Source of the DNA: an uncultured Acetobacteraceae bacterium
Lineage (GTDB): Bacteria; Pseudomonadota; Alphaproteobacteria; Acetobacterales; Acetobacteraceae
DNA: 5,383 bases
Reading direction: 5' to 3'
Assembly: GCA_903839965.1 (NCBI GenBank)
Contig: CAIMEK010000953.1
Span: 1-5,383, forward strand
In this document: positions 1-5,383 of the stretch, piece after piece
Position numbering within the stretch: the stretch's first letter is position 1
How the letters are laid out: each line of letters begins with the position of its first letter
The notes under the pieces: model-generated
What the model was told of the DNA's origin: nothing
The model's input: the letters and a program-made list of their open reading frames with translations, nothing else
The model's database searches: none
Translations under genes and position numbers: made by a program

Positions 1-275
1 AGAAACTGCTTGGTTTCGCCAGCGCTGCTGCCGATTACTCTGACTTCGCCAGGGAATTGCCTCGGTTCGTTTCCGAGGTGCGGCGAATGTTCACGCCAGA
101 GGAGATTCGATCACACATCACGCGGGTGGAGCGTGAGCAACTCGAGAAGGTTGCCGCCGCTGCTGAAGACGATGATGAATTGTTTCGTGAAAGCCCAGCT
201 ACCGTCGCCGAGCAAGCGCGGCAATTCGCAATGATCAAGGAATTATTGACCGCGCCGGAGCTTGGGACTTCGTGA
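1..275 (+). CDS. Unrecognised acidic helical protein, 3' end, overlapping recD2
   Basis: The frame that stops with TGA at 273-275 is open to the left edge of the window, so this is most likely the C-terminal ~90 residues of a longer protein. I do not recognise the family. The visible part looks helical and charged, with an acidic run (AAAAEDDDE) in the middle and a tail ending in TAPELGTS; there is no signal peptide, membrane segment or metal motif. An alternative is a short 62-aa protein starting at ATG 87, which has a good Shine-Dalgarno match (GAGG, 75-78) eight bases upstream. I prefer the longer reading because the codons before 87 look equally coding. Its TGA overlaps the GTG of the helicase (GTGA, 272-275), an arrangement typical of translational coupling. 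It may therefore work with, or be co-expressed with, RecD2, but no function can be stated. Confidence 0.6.
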   Translation, partial: KLLGFASAAADYSDFARELPRFVSEVRRMFTPEEIRSHITRVEREQLEKVAAAAEDDDELFRESPATVAEQARQFAMIKELLTAPELGTS

Positions 276-2491
276 GCAGTCCACCGAAGCTGCAGCCGGA
301 CTCTTCGACCCAGGAAGTCCTGGCGGGCCTCGTCGAACGCGTCACTTACCACAACGCCGACACCGGCTTTTGCGTTCTTCGGGTCGCGGCGCGCGGACAC
401 CGTGAATTGGTGACCGTCGTTGGACATGCGGCGACGATCTCTGCCGGCGAATGGATCACCGCGGCGGGCGAGTGGGTCAACGACCGCACACATGGTCAGC
501 AGTTCAAAGCCGGCTTCATGCGCACCTCGGCGCCGACCTCCATCGAGGGCATCGAGAAGTACCTCTCCTCGGGCATGATTCGCGGCATCGGTCCGGTCTA
601 CGCAAAGAAGATGGTCAAGGGGTTCGGCGAGAAAGTCTTCGACATCATCGAGGCCGAGCCCGATCGCCTGCGCGAGGTCGATGGCATTGGCCCGATCCGC
701 GCCCAGCGCATTACCGCTGCCTGGGCCGAGCAGAAAATCGTTCGCGAGATCATGGTCTTCCTGCACAGCCACGGCGTCGGCACGGCCCGGGCCGTGCGAA
801 TCTACAAGACCTATGGCTCAGACGCCGTTCAGGTGATGACCGAGAACCCATACCGGCTCGCGCGTGACATTCGCGGTATCGGGTTCAAGACCGCCGACGC
901 GATCGCCATGAAGCTTGGCATCGAAAAGACCGCAATGGTCCGGGTGCGGGCGGGGATTTCCTATGCCCTGACCGAAGCGATGGACGACGGTCATTGTGGG
1001 TTGCCCACCGAACAGCTGGCACCGCTGGCGGTCGAACTTCTGGAGGTGCCGATAGAGTTGGTGCAGACCGCCCTCGATCTTGAGTTGGCCGGGGGAAGCG
1101 TGATCGCCGACACGGTTGGCGATCTGCCCTGCGTCTTCCTGGGTGGTCTCTATCGGGCCGAGAAAGCCATTGCCGACCGGGTCCTTCGGCTGGCCAATGG
1201 GCCGCTACCCTGGCCATCCATCGATCCGGACAAGGCATTGCCCTGGGTTGAACAGAAGACCGGCCTGTCGCTCGCCCAGAGCCAGGTTGCCGCCATTCGG
1301 CTGGCCCTGGCCTCCAAGGTGCTGGTCATCACCGGGGGGCCAGGGGTGGGCAAGACGACCATCGTGAATGCCATCCTGCGCATTCTCGCGGCGAAGGGCG
1401 TGAGCATGCGGCTCTGTGCGCCGACTGGGCGCGCCGCCAAGCGAATGACGGAGGCAACAGGGTTCGAGGCCAAGACCATTCATCGTCTGTTGGAGGTTGA
1501 CCCGCGAAGCGGAGGGTTCAAGCGCAATGAGGAAAACCCGCTCGACTGCCGCCTCCTGGTCGTTGACGAGACCTCCATGGTTGACGTCATGCTGATGCAC
1601 GCGTTGTTGAAGGCCGTGCCAACAGATGCCGCGCTGCTGATCGTCGGCGACATCGATCAGCTTCCTTCGGTCGGACCAGGTCAGGTCCTGGCGGATATCA
1701 TTGCCTCGGGCGCTGTAGCCGTCGTGCGACTAACCGAGGTGTTTCGGCAAGCCGCTCATAGCCGAATCATCACCTGCGCCCATCAGATCAATCGAGGGAT
1801 CATCCCCGACCTCTCCAAGCCCGGCGGCGACAGCGACTTCTTTTTCGTACCTGCCGACGATGCCGAAACCGCCGTATCGCGTATTGTCGAACTTGTGAAG
1901 ACGCGCATTCCGCAACGCTTCGGCCTCGATCCCATCCGCGACATCCAGGTACTGAGCCCGATGAGCCGTGGCGGCGTCGGCGCTCGCTCGCTGAACATCG
2001 AACTGCAGGCCGCCCTCAATCCCACCGGGGAGCGCAAGGTCGAGCGCTTCGGCTGGACCTTCGCAGTGGGCGACAAGGTGATGCAGATCGAGAACGACTA
2101 CGACAAGGAAGTCTATAACGGCGATATCGGCTACATCGAAGACCTCGACCCCGATGCGGGCGAGCTGACCGTCGGCGTTGACGGCCGGAGTGTCACGTAT
2201 GGCTTCGGCGAACTCGACACGCTGGTGCTGGCCTATGCAGCGACCATCCACAAGAGCCAAGGGTCGGAGTATCCGGCCGTCGTCATCCCGGTCCTGACCC
2301 AACATTATGCGATGCTGCAGCGGAACCTGCTTTATACCGGGGTGACCCGTGGGAGGCGGTTGGTGGTATTGGTTGGGCAGAGGAAGGCCGTCGCGATTGC
2401 CGTGCGCAACGTGTCGGGGCGGCGACGGTGGTCGAAATTGCGCGAGTGGCTGAGCGCAGCTCCGGTGATGGGCCGGACGGAGGCAACGTGA
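272..2491 (+). CDS. recD2: RecD2-family ATP-dependent 5'-3' DNA helicase (RecD/TraA type)
   Basis: Superfamily 1B helicase that unwinds DNA 5' to 3' using ATP. RecD2 proteins act in DNA repair and replication-fork maintenance independently of RecBC. The 739 aa match the usual 700-800 aa of the family. The N-terminal RecD2-specific domain starts around LVERVTYHNADTGFCVLRV. Helix-hairpin-helix-like GIG motifs follow at about residues 103-108 (IRGIGP), 137-141 (DGIGP) and 201-205 (RGIGF). The motor shows Walker A GGPGVGKTT (355-363, K361), motif Ia CAPTGRAA (from 382), Walker B VVDETS (D432, E433), motif III GDIDQLPSVGPG (from 459), the GDKVMQIENDY segment (600-610), motif V IHKSQGSE (659-666) and motif VI GVTRGRR with arginine finger candidate R693. 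No motif is missing and there is no frameshift. GTG 272 is chosen because it gives the expected N-terminus and a four-base overlap with the upstream gene; GGAG at 257-260 and GGGA at 264-267 are possible ribosome sites. The two HhH-rich regions separate it from true RecBCD RecD and from conjugative TraA relaxases, since no relaxase domain is present. Confidence 0.96.
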   Translation: MSSPPKLQPDSSTQEVLAGLVERVTYHNADTGFCVLRVAARGHRELVTVVGHAATISAGEWITAAGEWVNDRTHGQQFKAGFMRTSAPTSIEGIEKYLSSGMIRGIGPVYAKKMVKGFGEKVFDIIEAEPDRLREVDGIGPIRAQRITAAWAEQKIVREIMVFLHSHGVGTARAVRIYKTYGSDAVQVMTENPYRLARDIRGIGFKTADAIAMKLGIEKTAMVRVRAGISYALTEAMDDGHCGLPTEQLAPLAVELLEVPIELVQTALDLELAGGSVIADTVGDLPCVFLGGLYRAEKAIADRVLRLANGPLPWPSIDPDKALPWVEQKTGLSLAQSQVAAIRLALASKVLVITGGPGVGKTTIVNAILRILAAKGVSMRLCAPTGRAAKRMTEATGFEAKTIHRLLEVDPRSGGFKRNEENPLDCRLLVVDETSMVDVMLMHALLKAVPTDAALLIVGDIDQLPSVGPGQVLADIIASGAVAVVRLTEVFRQAAHSRIITCAHQINRGIIPDLSKPGGDSDFFFVPADDAETAVSRIVELVKTRIPQRFGLDPIRDIQVLSPMSRGGVGARSLNIELQAALNPTGERKVERFGWTFAVGDKVMQIENDYDKEVYNGDIGYIEDLDPDAGELTVGVDGRSVTYGFGELDTLVLAYAATIHKSQGSEYPAVVIPVLTQHYAMLQRNLLYTGVTRGRRLVVLVGQRKAVAIAVRNVSGRRRWSKLREWLSAAPVMGRTEAT

Positions 2492-2534
2492 GGCCAGCCC
2501 AAATGGTAGCTCCCGGCATGCTTCAGACTCCGTC
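2492..2534. other. Short spacer between recD2 and IS3 remnant
   Basis: Forty-three bases between the recD2 stop and the presumed end of the IS3 remnant. I see no convincing rho-independent terminator: no strong GC stem followed by a T run is present. The left limit of the mobile DNA is uncertain, so part of this spacer may belong to the IS. Confidence 0.4.
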
Positions 2535-2771
2535 TGTCAAGTCCCTTTCAAAGCCGACCCTCTTTTTCGAGTGCGCCCTTGGGGGTGGACAGAATCAAGC
2601 GGCGGCTTTGACCCCCTGCTGGGCGTGTTGATCCTCGACTTGCGCGGGGCTGAGATAGTCGAGCGCAGAGTGCAGCCTCTTCGTGTTGTAGACTTCGTCG
2701 ATAAACCTCGGAAGGTCTGCCGTAACGTCCTCGAACGTCTCATAGGCGGCCAAATACACGGCTTCGAGAAG
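2535..2771 (-). mobile_element. Truncated IS3-family insertion sequence, 3' end only
   Basis: On the - strand this stretch carries the end of an IS3-family OrfB followed by about 60 bases of non-coding DNA. The outer end is placed at 2535 because the + strand there reads TGTCAAGTCCC, starting with the TG that is usual for IS3-family tips; this is a guess, since the opposite end of the element, needed to prove the inverted repeat, is missing. The inner break lies near 2766-2772, where similarity to the family protein stops and a TGA appears in frame. No OrfA, no D,D residues of the DDE core and no left end are present, so the fragment cannot transpose by itself. Confidence 0.7.
2595..2771 (-). 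pseudogene. IS3-family transposase OrfB, C-terminal fragment (58 codons)
   Basis: Read from 2771 down to the TGA at 2597-2595, this frame gives 58 residues including VYLAAYETFEDVTADLPRF, IDEVYNTKRLHSALDYLSP and a tail ending VKAAA. This is the conserved C-terminus of IS3-family integrase-type transposases (the YN..R.H..L.Y.SP region after the catalytic glutamate). In intact relatives the text before VYLAAYE continues with a segment like LKVEA, and here only LLEA remains before an in-frame TGA at 2774-2772. It therefore has neither a start codon nor the DDE catalytic residues. The remaining 58 codons are free of stops, so truncation looks fairly recent or the sequence has simply not yet decayed. 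Confidence 0.85.
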
Positions 2772-3039
2772 TCAGACCTTGCTCTAGTAGTGATGAAGCC
2801 AGCGAACAAGACCGGGCAGCTGGCAGCGGAGCGGGTGGAGTGAAGGGCGGGGGCCGCGGGGAATGTGGGCCAGCAACGCACGCGCCGCGCGCGGGAGGGG
2901 ATGCGTCCTACGGCGCGATCTGGCAATGTGGCTGGCCATGCAGGTCCCGTCTGCCACCGCCGACGACAGACGCCGCGCCAAGGCCATGGTGCGCACCGCT
3001 GCTGCGGAGATTCGCCAGCACGGCGCGCCGTCACTTGAC
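2772..3039. other. Gene-poor stretch between IS3 remnant and IS1380 element
   Basis: About 270 GC-rich bases with no recognisable gene. It opens with a cluster of stop codons in one + frame (TAG TAG TGA TGA, 2785-2796). The only open stretch of note is on the + strand from 2797 to the IS1380 end; it is listed separately. Long frames on the - strand here are arginine- and proline-rich with no family resemblance and are probably GC-driven. Confidence 0.5.
3036..3039. repeat. Possible target-site duplication TGAC, left copy
   Basis: TGAC directly before the CCCGGATTT end of the IS; the same four bases recur at 4704-4707 after the right end. IS1380-family elements usually produce 4-5 bp duplications. 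Four bases can match by chance, particularly as the IS tips had to be inferred. Confidence 0.4.
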
Positions 3040-3056
3040 CCCGGATTTCCCGGATG
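3040..3056 (+). repeat. IS1380 left terminal inverted repeat
   Basis: CCCGGATTTCCCGGATG. The last twelve bases pair with the right end with one mismatch. The tip also contains a direct repeat, CCGGAT at 3041-3046 and 3050-3055, which could be a two-part transposase binding site. Confidence 0.65.
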
Positions 3057-3069
3057 AACCACATTCAAC

Positions 3070-3099
3070 TTGCACGAATCGGGAGACTTCGTCAATAAT
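3070..3099 (+). promoter_or_regulatory. Candidate sigma-70-type promoter for the IS1380 transposase
   Basis: TTGCAC at 3070-3075 and AATAAT at 3094-3099 are separated by 18 bases. The -10 element matches TATAAT at five of six positions; the -35 element shares only the TTG core. This AT-rich patch stands out in a GC-rich region, lies inside the IS left end and is about 35 bases upstream of the transposase ATG, as expected for an IS promoter. Confidence 0.45.
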
Positions 3100-3133
3100 A
3101 TCAGTATGTTGCGTCGGGCATGGTGGCGGGTTC

Positions 3134-4486
3134 ATGGAACACCTTGCGGGTGAATCGGATGACGGCTCTCCGCGGGTTGGTTTCGACCGTCGCCTGAAGC
3201 TGGAATTCCACGGCAGCCGGATCACGTCCGACGCCGGATTGCTGGCCTACCGCGAACTGGATGACGCACTCGGGCTGACCGATCTGGCTGGTGCCGCGTT
3301 GTCGGAGTGCCGCCGTGGCAAGAACACCCGCCACCTGCTGACCGGCCTGCTGCGCCAGTCGGTGTTCGGCCGCCTCGCCGGGTACGAGGATGTCAACGAC
3401 GCTGAACGTCTGGCGCACGATCCGGTGATGCGCGCCGTGGTGGATCGCAACGCCCTCGACCGCGCCGCCGCCTCGACCAGCCAGATGGGCCGGTTCGAGA
3501 CCGGGTGGCTGACTGGCGAATCCAACCTCGCTGCTCTGACCGATTTGTCCGGTGCCTGGATCGATCGGGTAAACGCGCGCAAGCCGCAGAATACCGTCGT
3601 GCTCGACATGGACAGCAGCGTCAGCGAGACCCACGGCGCCCAGGAGGGTAGCGCCTACAACGGCCATTTTGCCTGCACCTGCTACCATCCGCTGTTCGTG
3701 TTCAACCAGTTCGGCGATCTGGAACGGTGCGTCCTGCGGCCGGGTAACGTGCACAGCGCCGACGGCTGGCACGAGGTTCTGGAGCCAGTGGTGGCGCGTT
3801 ACCGGCACGCGATGAAGCGCCGCTACTTCCGGGGCGATGCTGCCTTCGCCAACCCCGAGGTCTACGAGTTCCTGGAGGCCGAGGGCTACAAATACACCAT
3901 CCGACTGCCGGCGAACGCGGTGCTACAGGAGAACATCGGCTGGCTGCTGAAACGCCGGGTGGGCCGGCCACCGCACGAGGTGCGCCGCTTCCATGCCAAC
4001 TTCACCTACCGGGCCGGTTCATGGAACAAGGCTCGGCGCGTGGTGGCCAAGGTCGAGTGGCATCCTGGCGAACTGTATCCGCGCGTCGGGTTCATTGTGA
4101 CCAACATGACCCGCCCGACCGAGCATGTCGTGACGTTCTACAACCATCGCGGCACGGCGGAGCAGTACATCAAGGAAGGCAAGAACGCCGTCACCTGGAC
4201 GCGGCTGTCCTGCCACCGGTTTGCCGCCAACGCGGTGCGGTTGCAACTGCACGCACTGGCCTACAACCTGGCCAACTTCCTGCGCACCCTGGCGCTGCCC
4301 GACGAGGTCAGGCAGTGGTCGATGACGACACTGCGCGACCGGTTGGTGAAGATCGGCGCCAGGTTCGTCCGGCATGGCCGGTCGATCAGCTTCCAGATGG
4401 CCGAGGTGATGGTCCCACGCGGTCTGTTCCAGACCATCCTGGGCGCCATTGCGGCGCTCCGCCCGTTGCCGCCGGCTCTATGCTGA
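3134..4486 (+). CDS. IS1380-family DDE transposase
   Basis: A 450-aa DNA-binding DDE transposase that cuts and joins the ends of its own element. The N-terminal conserved segment LEFHGSRITSDAGLLAYREL begins near residue 23, followed by the helical region with GLLRQSVFGRLAGYEDVNDA typical of IS1380. The RNase H-like core shows VLDMDSSVSETHG (D158/D160), YFRGDAAFANPEVY (D235), and YNHRGTAEQYIKEGK, where Y336, R339, E343 and K350 fit the Y-x2-R-x3-E-x6-K signature of IS4-like transposases; E343 is the probable catalytic glutamate. Length matches the family (about 430-470 aa) and there is no frameshift. ATG 3134 is chosen because it lies just before the conserved start; the frame stays open to 2840, but that extension is low-complexity and crosses the IS left end. 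The ribosome site is poor (GGCGGG, 3125-3130, only three bases away), consistent with low transposase synthesis. Confidence 0.95.
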   Translation: MEHLAGESDDGSPRVGFDRRLKLEFHGSRITSDAGLLAYRELDDALGLTDLAGAALSECRRGKNTRHLLTGLLRQSVFGRLAGYEDVNDAERLAHDPVMRAVVDRNALDRAAASTSQMGRFETGWLTGESNLAALTDLSGAWIDRVNARKPQNTVVLDMDSSVSETHGAQEGSAYNGHFACTCYHPLFVFNQFGDLERCVLRPGNVHSADGWHEVLEPVVARYRHAMKRRYFRGDAAFANPEVYEFLEAEGYKYTIRLPANAVLQENIGWLLKRRVGRPPHEVRRFHANFTYRAGSWNKARRVVAKVEWHPGELYPRVGFIVTNMTRPTEHVVTFYNHRGTAEQYIKEGKNAVTWTRLSCHRFAANAVRLQLHALAYNLANFLRTLALPDEVRQWSMTTLRDRLVKIGARFVRHGRSISFQMAEVMVPRGLFQTILGAIAALRPLPPALC

Positions 4487-4710
4487 CGAGCATTCTGGCC
4501 GTGGTCGCCCGATTGCCGGCGGAAGACGCATGTCTCGACGCAGACCGGCGGGCCGGCATGTTCCTCGCCGCGACGCTCCTGAAGCGGTCAGTGGTCGCTG
4601 ACAACTCCACCAGTCGCTTCATCGTCGTAGCCAGGAACGTTTTGGCAGTAGATTGCTTGCCAGGAGGGACGGTTGGGCCGTCCATCTGGGAAATGTCGGA
4701 TAATGACTGA
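4480..4710 (+). CDS. Candidate 76-aa ORF overlapping the transposase stop
   Basis: ATG 4480 overlaps the transposase stop in the arrangement ATGCTGA, which would permit translational reinitiation. The product begins MLTSILAVVARLPAED and contains a moderately hydrophobic stretch (MFLAATLL) and an IVVARNVLAV segment; I recognise no domain. The ORF passes through the right inverted repeat, and its TGA (4708-4710) lies in flanking DNA beyond the IS tip. Its C-terminus therefore depends on the insertion site, which argues against a conserved IS gene. It might instead be a chance reading frame in the 3' non-coding part of the element. Codon use looks reasonable, but no ribosome site other than coupling is seen. 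Confidence 0.3.
   Translation: MLTSILAVVARLPAEDACLDADRRAGMFLAATLLKRSVVADNSTSRFIVVARNVLAVDCLPGGTVGPSIWEMSDND
4667..4683 (+). other. Perfect hairpin beside the IS1380 right end
   Basis: GGACGG (4667-4672) and CCGTCC (4678-4683) form a six-pair GC-rich stem with a five-base loop, TTGGG. It abuts the right inverted repeat. No T run follows, so it is not a classical rho-independent terminator; it could shield the IS from, or weaken, read-through, or mark a transposase-related fold. Confidence 0.4.
4683..4703 (-). repeat. IS1380 right terminal inverted repeat
   Basis: The complement, read inward, gives TTATCCGACATTTCCCAGATG. ATTTCCCAGATG matches the left end ATTTCCCGGATG at 11 of 12 positions; outside this the two ends differ by a one-base gap and a few mismatches, so the outermost bases are uncertain. 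Confidence 0.6.
4699..4704 (+). promoter_or_regulatory. Possible outward -10 element at the IS right end
   Basis: GATAAT matches TATAAT at five of six positions and points toward uppP, 65 bases before its start codon. It spans the junction between the IS tip and the flanking TGAC. No good -35 hexamer lies at 16-18 bases; TTGGGC at 4673-4678 is 20 bases away and falls in the hairpin loop. Weak candidate only. Confidence 0.2.
4704..4707. repeat. Possible target-site duplication TGAC, right copy
   Basis: Matches TGAC at 3036-3039 on the other side of the IS1380 element. It supports the proposed boundaries, but four bases is weak evidence. Confidence 0.4.
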
Positions 4711-4754
4711 GGGACCGCCCGGGGGTAGGTCAATCAGCCTCCGGCCCACCCCTT

Positions 4755-4761
4755 AAGGGAG
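4755..4761 (+). promoter_or_regulatory. Ribosome binding site of uppP
   Basis: AAGGGAG, eight bases before ATG 4770, a strong Shine-Dalgarno sequence that fixes the uppP start. It partly overlaps the palindrome CCTTAAGG (4751-4758). Upstream, GGGGT at 4722-4726 could pair with ACCCC at 4748-4752, but the stem is short and its relevance is unclear. Confidence 0.75.
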
Positions 4762-4769
4762 CTTGAGAT

Positions 4770-5383
4770 ATGGACTTTCTGGCCGTGATTATCCTCGGTG
4801 TCATCGAAGGCATCACCGAGTTCCTGCCGATCTCGAGTACCGGCCATCTGCTGATCGCCGAACACTGGCTGGGCGCGCGGTCCGAGATGTTCAATGTCGT
4901 TATTCAGGCTGGTGCTATTCTTGCGGTAACGGTGATCTACTGGGAACGCCTGCTCTCCCTGGCCGTAGGATGGCGCGATTCCGAGAACCGCGCGTATCTG
5001 GCCAAGCTGGTCGTTGCGTTCCTGATTACCGGCTCTCTCGGCTTCCTCGCCAAGAAGCTTGGGTTCAAGCTCCCGGAGAGTGTTGTCCCGATCGCCTGGG
5101 CCTTGCTCATCGGTGGCTTCTGGATCCTGGCCGCCGAGTGGTTCGCGGCGCGGCAGCGGGATCGCATTGCGATCACCTGGCCGGTGGCGGTCGCGGTGGG
5201 TTTGGCGCAGCTCGTGGCCGGCATCTTCCCCGGCACCTCCCGCTCCGGCGCGAGTATCTTCGCCGCCATGTTTGGCGGCACCAGCAATCGCGCCGCCGCA
5301 ACCGAATTCTCGTTCCTGGTCGGCATCCCGACAATGTACGCCGCCAGCGGCTACGAACTGCTGGACAGGTTGCAGCACGGGTC
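4770..5383 (+). CDS. uppP: Undecaprenyl-diphosphatase (BacA/UppP family), 3' end beyond window
   Basis: Integral membrane enzyme that removes a phosphate from undecaprenyl pyrophosphate, recycling the lipid carrier for peptidoglycan and other surface polymers; extra activity gives bacitracin resistance in other bacteria. The first 204 of an expected ~265-280 residues are present. Motif 1, EGITEFLPISSTGHL, supplies glutamates E13 and E17 and histidine H26. Motif 2, PGTSRSG at 154-160, supplies R158. Both are intact. Hydrophobic stretches typical of the family are visible, for example VVIQAGAILAVTVIYW, LVVAFLITGSLGFL, IAWALLIGGFWILAAEW and VAVAVGLAQLVAGIF. The start at ATG 4770 is fixed by AAGGGAG eight bases upstream and by the expected N-terminus MDFLAVIILGVIEG. 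The IS1380 element ends 66 bases upstream and may have separated the gene from its native promoter. Confidence 0.96.
   Translation, partial: MDFLAVIILGVIEGITEFLPISSTGHLLIAEHWLGARSEMFNVVIQAGAILAVTVIYWERLLSLAVGWRDSENRAYLAKLVVAFLITGSLGFLAKKLGFKLPESVVPIAWALLIGGFWILAAEWFAARQRDRIAITWPVAVAVGLAQLVAGIFPGTSRSGASIFAAMFGGTSNRAAATEFSFLVGIPTMYAASGYELLDRLQHG

Larger units (their letters stand above)
2863..3057 (+). pseudogene. Possible tail of a small gene cut at its end by the IS1380 element
   Basis: From ATG 2863 (or in-frame ATGs 2929 and 2938) this frame encodes up to 64 residues. The second half (LAMWLAMQVPSATADDRRRA, then KAMVRTAAAEIRQHGAPSLD) has codon use much like the neighbouring genes and looks like real amphipathic helix. 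I do not recognise the family. The last five codons (PGFPG) and the TGA lie inside the left end of the IS. If the IS is removed at the proposed TGAC duplication, the frame reads ...CTT GAC TGA, so the original protein would have ended after SLD. This reconstruction is inference; a chance ORF in GC-rich DNA is a serious alternative. Confidence 0.25.
3040..4703 (+). mobile_element. Apparently complete IS1380-family insertion sequence
   Basis: About 1664 bases, close to the typical IS1380-family length of roughly 1.65-1.7 kb. It holds one full transposase gene, about 95 bases of leader and about 215 bases after the transposase. The tips carry an imperfect inverted repeat: the left 3045-3056 ATTTCCCGGATG matches the complement of 4683-4694 (ATTTCCCAGATG) at 11 of 12 positions, and a weaker match with a one-base gap continues outward. 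TGAC flanks both proposed tips. The exact end bases are uncertain by a few positions; the right tip could be at 4699 if the element ends at the CCG outside the repeat. The element sits between an unidentified stretch and uppP. Its intact transposase suggests it may still be active. Confidence 0.8.

Noticed and set aside
35..772. 245-codon open frame on the - strand
   Set aside because: It runs antisense to the recD2 start and the upstream gene, has no family resemblance, and is explained by GC-rich codon structure.
1730..2305. 191-codon - strand frame inside recD2
   Set aside because: Antisense to conserved helicase motifs, with no recognisable domain.
2571..2843. 90-codon + strand frame over the IS3 remnant
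   Set aside because: It is antisense to the clearly recognisable OrfB C-terminus.
2840..3133. Longer 548-aa start for the transposase
   Set aside because: The extra 98 residues are low-complexity, cross the IS left repeat, and are absent from the family's usual length; ATG 3134 fits.
3101..3808. 235-codon - strand frame opposite the transposase
   Set aside because: A shadow of the conserved transposase frame, with no independent start signal or domain.
4021..4479. Upstream part of the frame that contains the 76-aa ORF, from ATG 4021
   Set aside because: This part lies entirely inside the transposase in another frame and has shadow-like composition.
4667..4710. Rho-independent terminator at the IS right end
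   Set aside because: The stem is perfect but short, and no T run follows it.
4734..5378. 214-codon - strand frame opposite uppP
   Set aside because: Polar, charged and without family likeness; it is the complement of the well-supported uppP gene.
1..5383. CRISPR array, tRNA, rRNA, toxin-antitoxin or defence system
   Set aside because: I looked for regularly spaced repeats, cloverleaf-like segments and known motifs, and saw none; RecD2 alone is not evidence of a defence system.

Overview
This GC-rich window reads as chromosomal DNA of a proteobacterium, probably an alphaproteobacterium of the Rhodospirillales/Acetobacteraceae kind. That placement rests on codon use, the type of RecD2 helicase and the IS families present; it is an inference, not a measured assignment. 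Two housekeeping-type genes flank a stretch of mobile DNA, and all recognisable intact genes lie on the + strand.

Left part (1-2491): the 3' end of an unrecognised acidic, helical protein overlaps by four bases the GTG start of a full-length RecD2-type 5'-3' DNA helicase of 739 aa. The helicase has helix-hairpin-helix repeats, Walker A and B and the C-terminal superfamily 1B motifs, all apparently intact. The overlap suggests translational coupling, so the unknown protein may be made together with the helicase.

Middle part (2492-4703): after recD2 comes a decayed piece of an IS3-family element on the - strand, retaining only the last 58 codons of the transposase OrfB and its 3' flank. About 270 bases without a recognisable gene follow, perhaps the tail of a disrupted small gene. 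Next is an apparently complete IS1380-family element of about 1.66 kb. It has an imperfect terminal inverted repeat, a possible TGAC target duplication, a candidate promoter and a 450-aa transposase with the D...D...E triad and an IS4-like Y-x2-R-x3-E-x6-K signature. A 76-codon ORF overlaps the transposase stop and runs out through the right end into flanking DNA.

Right part (4704-5383): the IS ends 66 bases before uppP (bacA), which encodes undecaprenyl-diphosphatase, the membrane enzyme that recycles the lipid carrier for cell-wall synthesis. uppP has a good ribosome binding site and both active-site motifs, but is cut by the window edge after about 204 codons. Because the IS lies directly upstream and carries a TATAAT-like hexamer at its right end, it may affect uppP expression.

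I see no CRISPR array, tRNA, rRNA, defence island or clearly new system. The points most worth checking are the unknown partner ORF of recD2, the transposase-overlapping ORF, and the effect of the IS on uppP.
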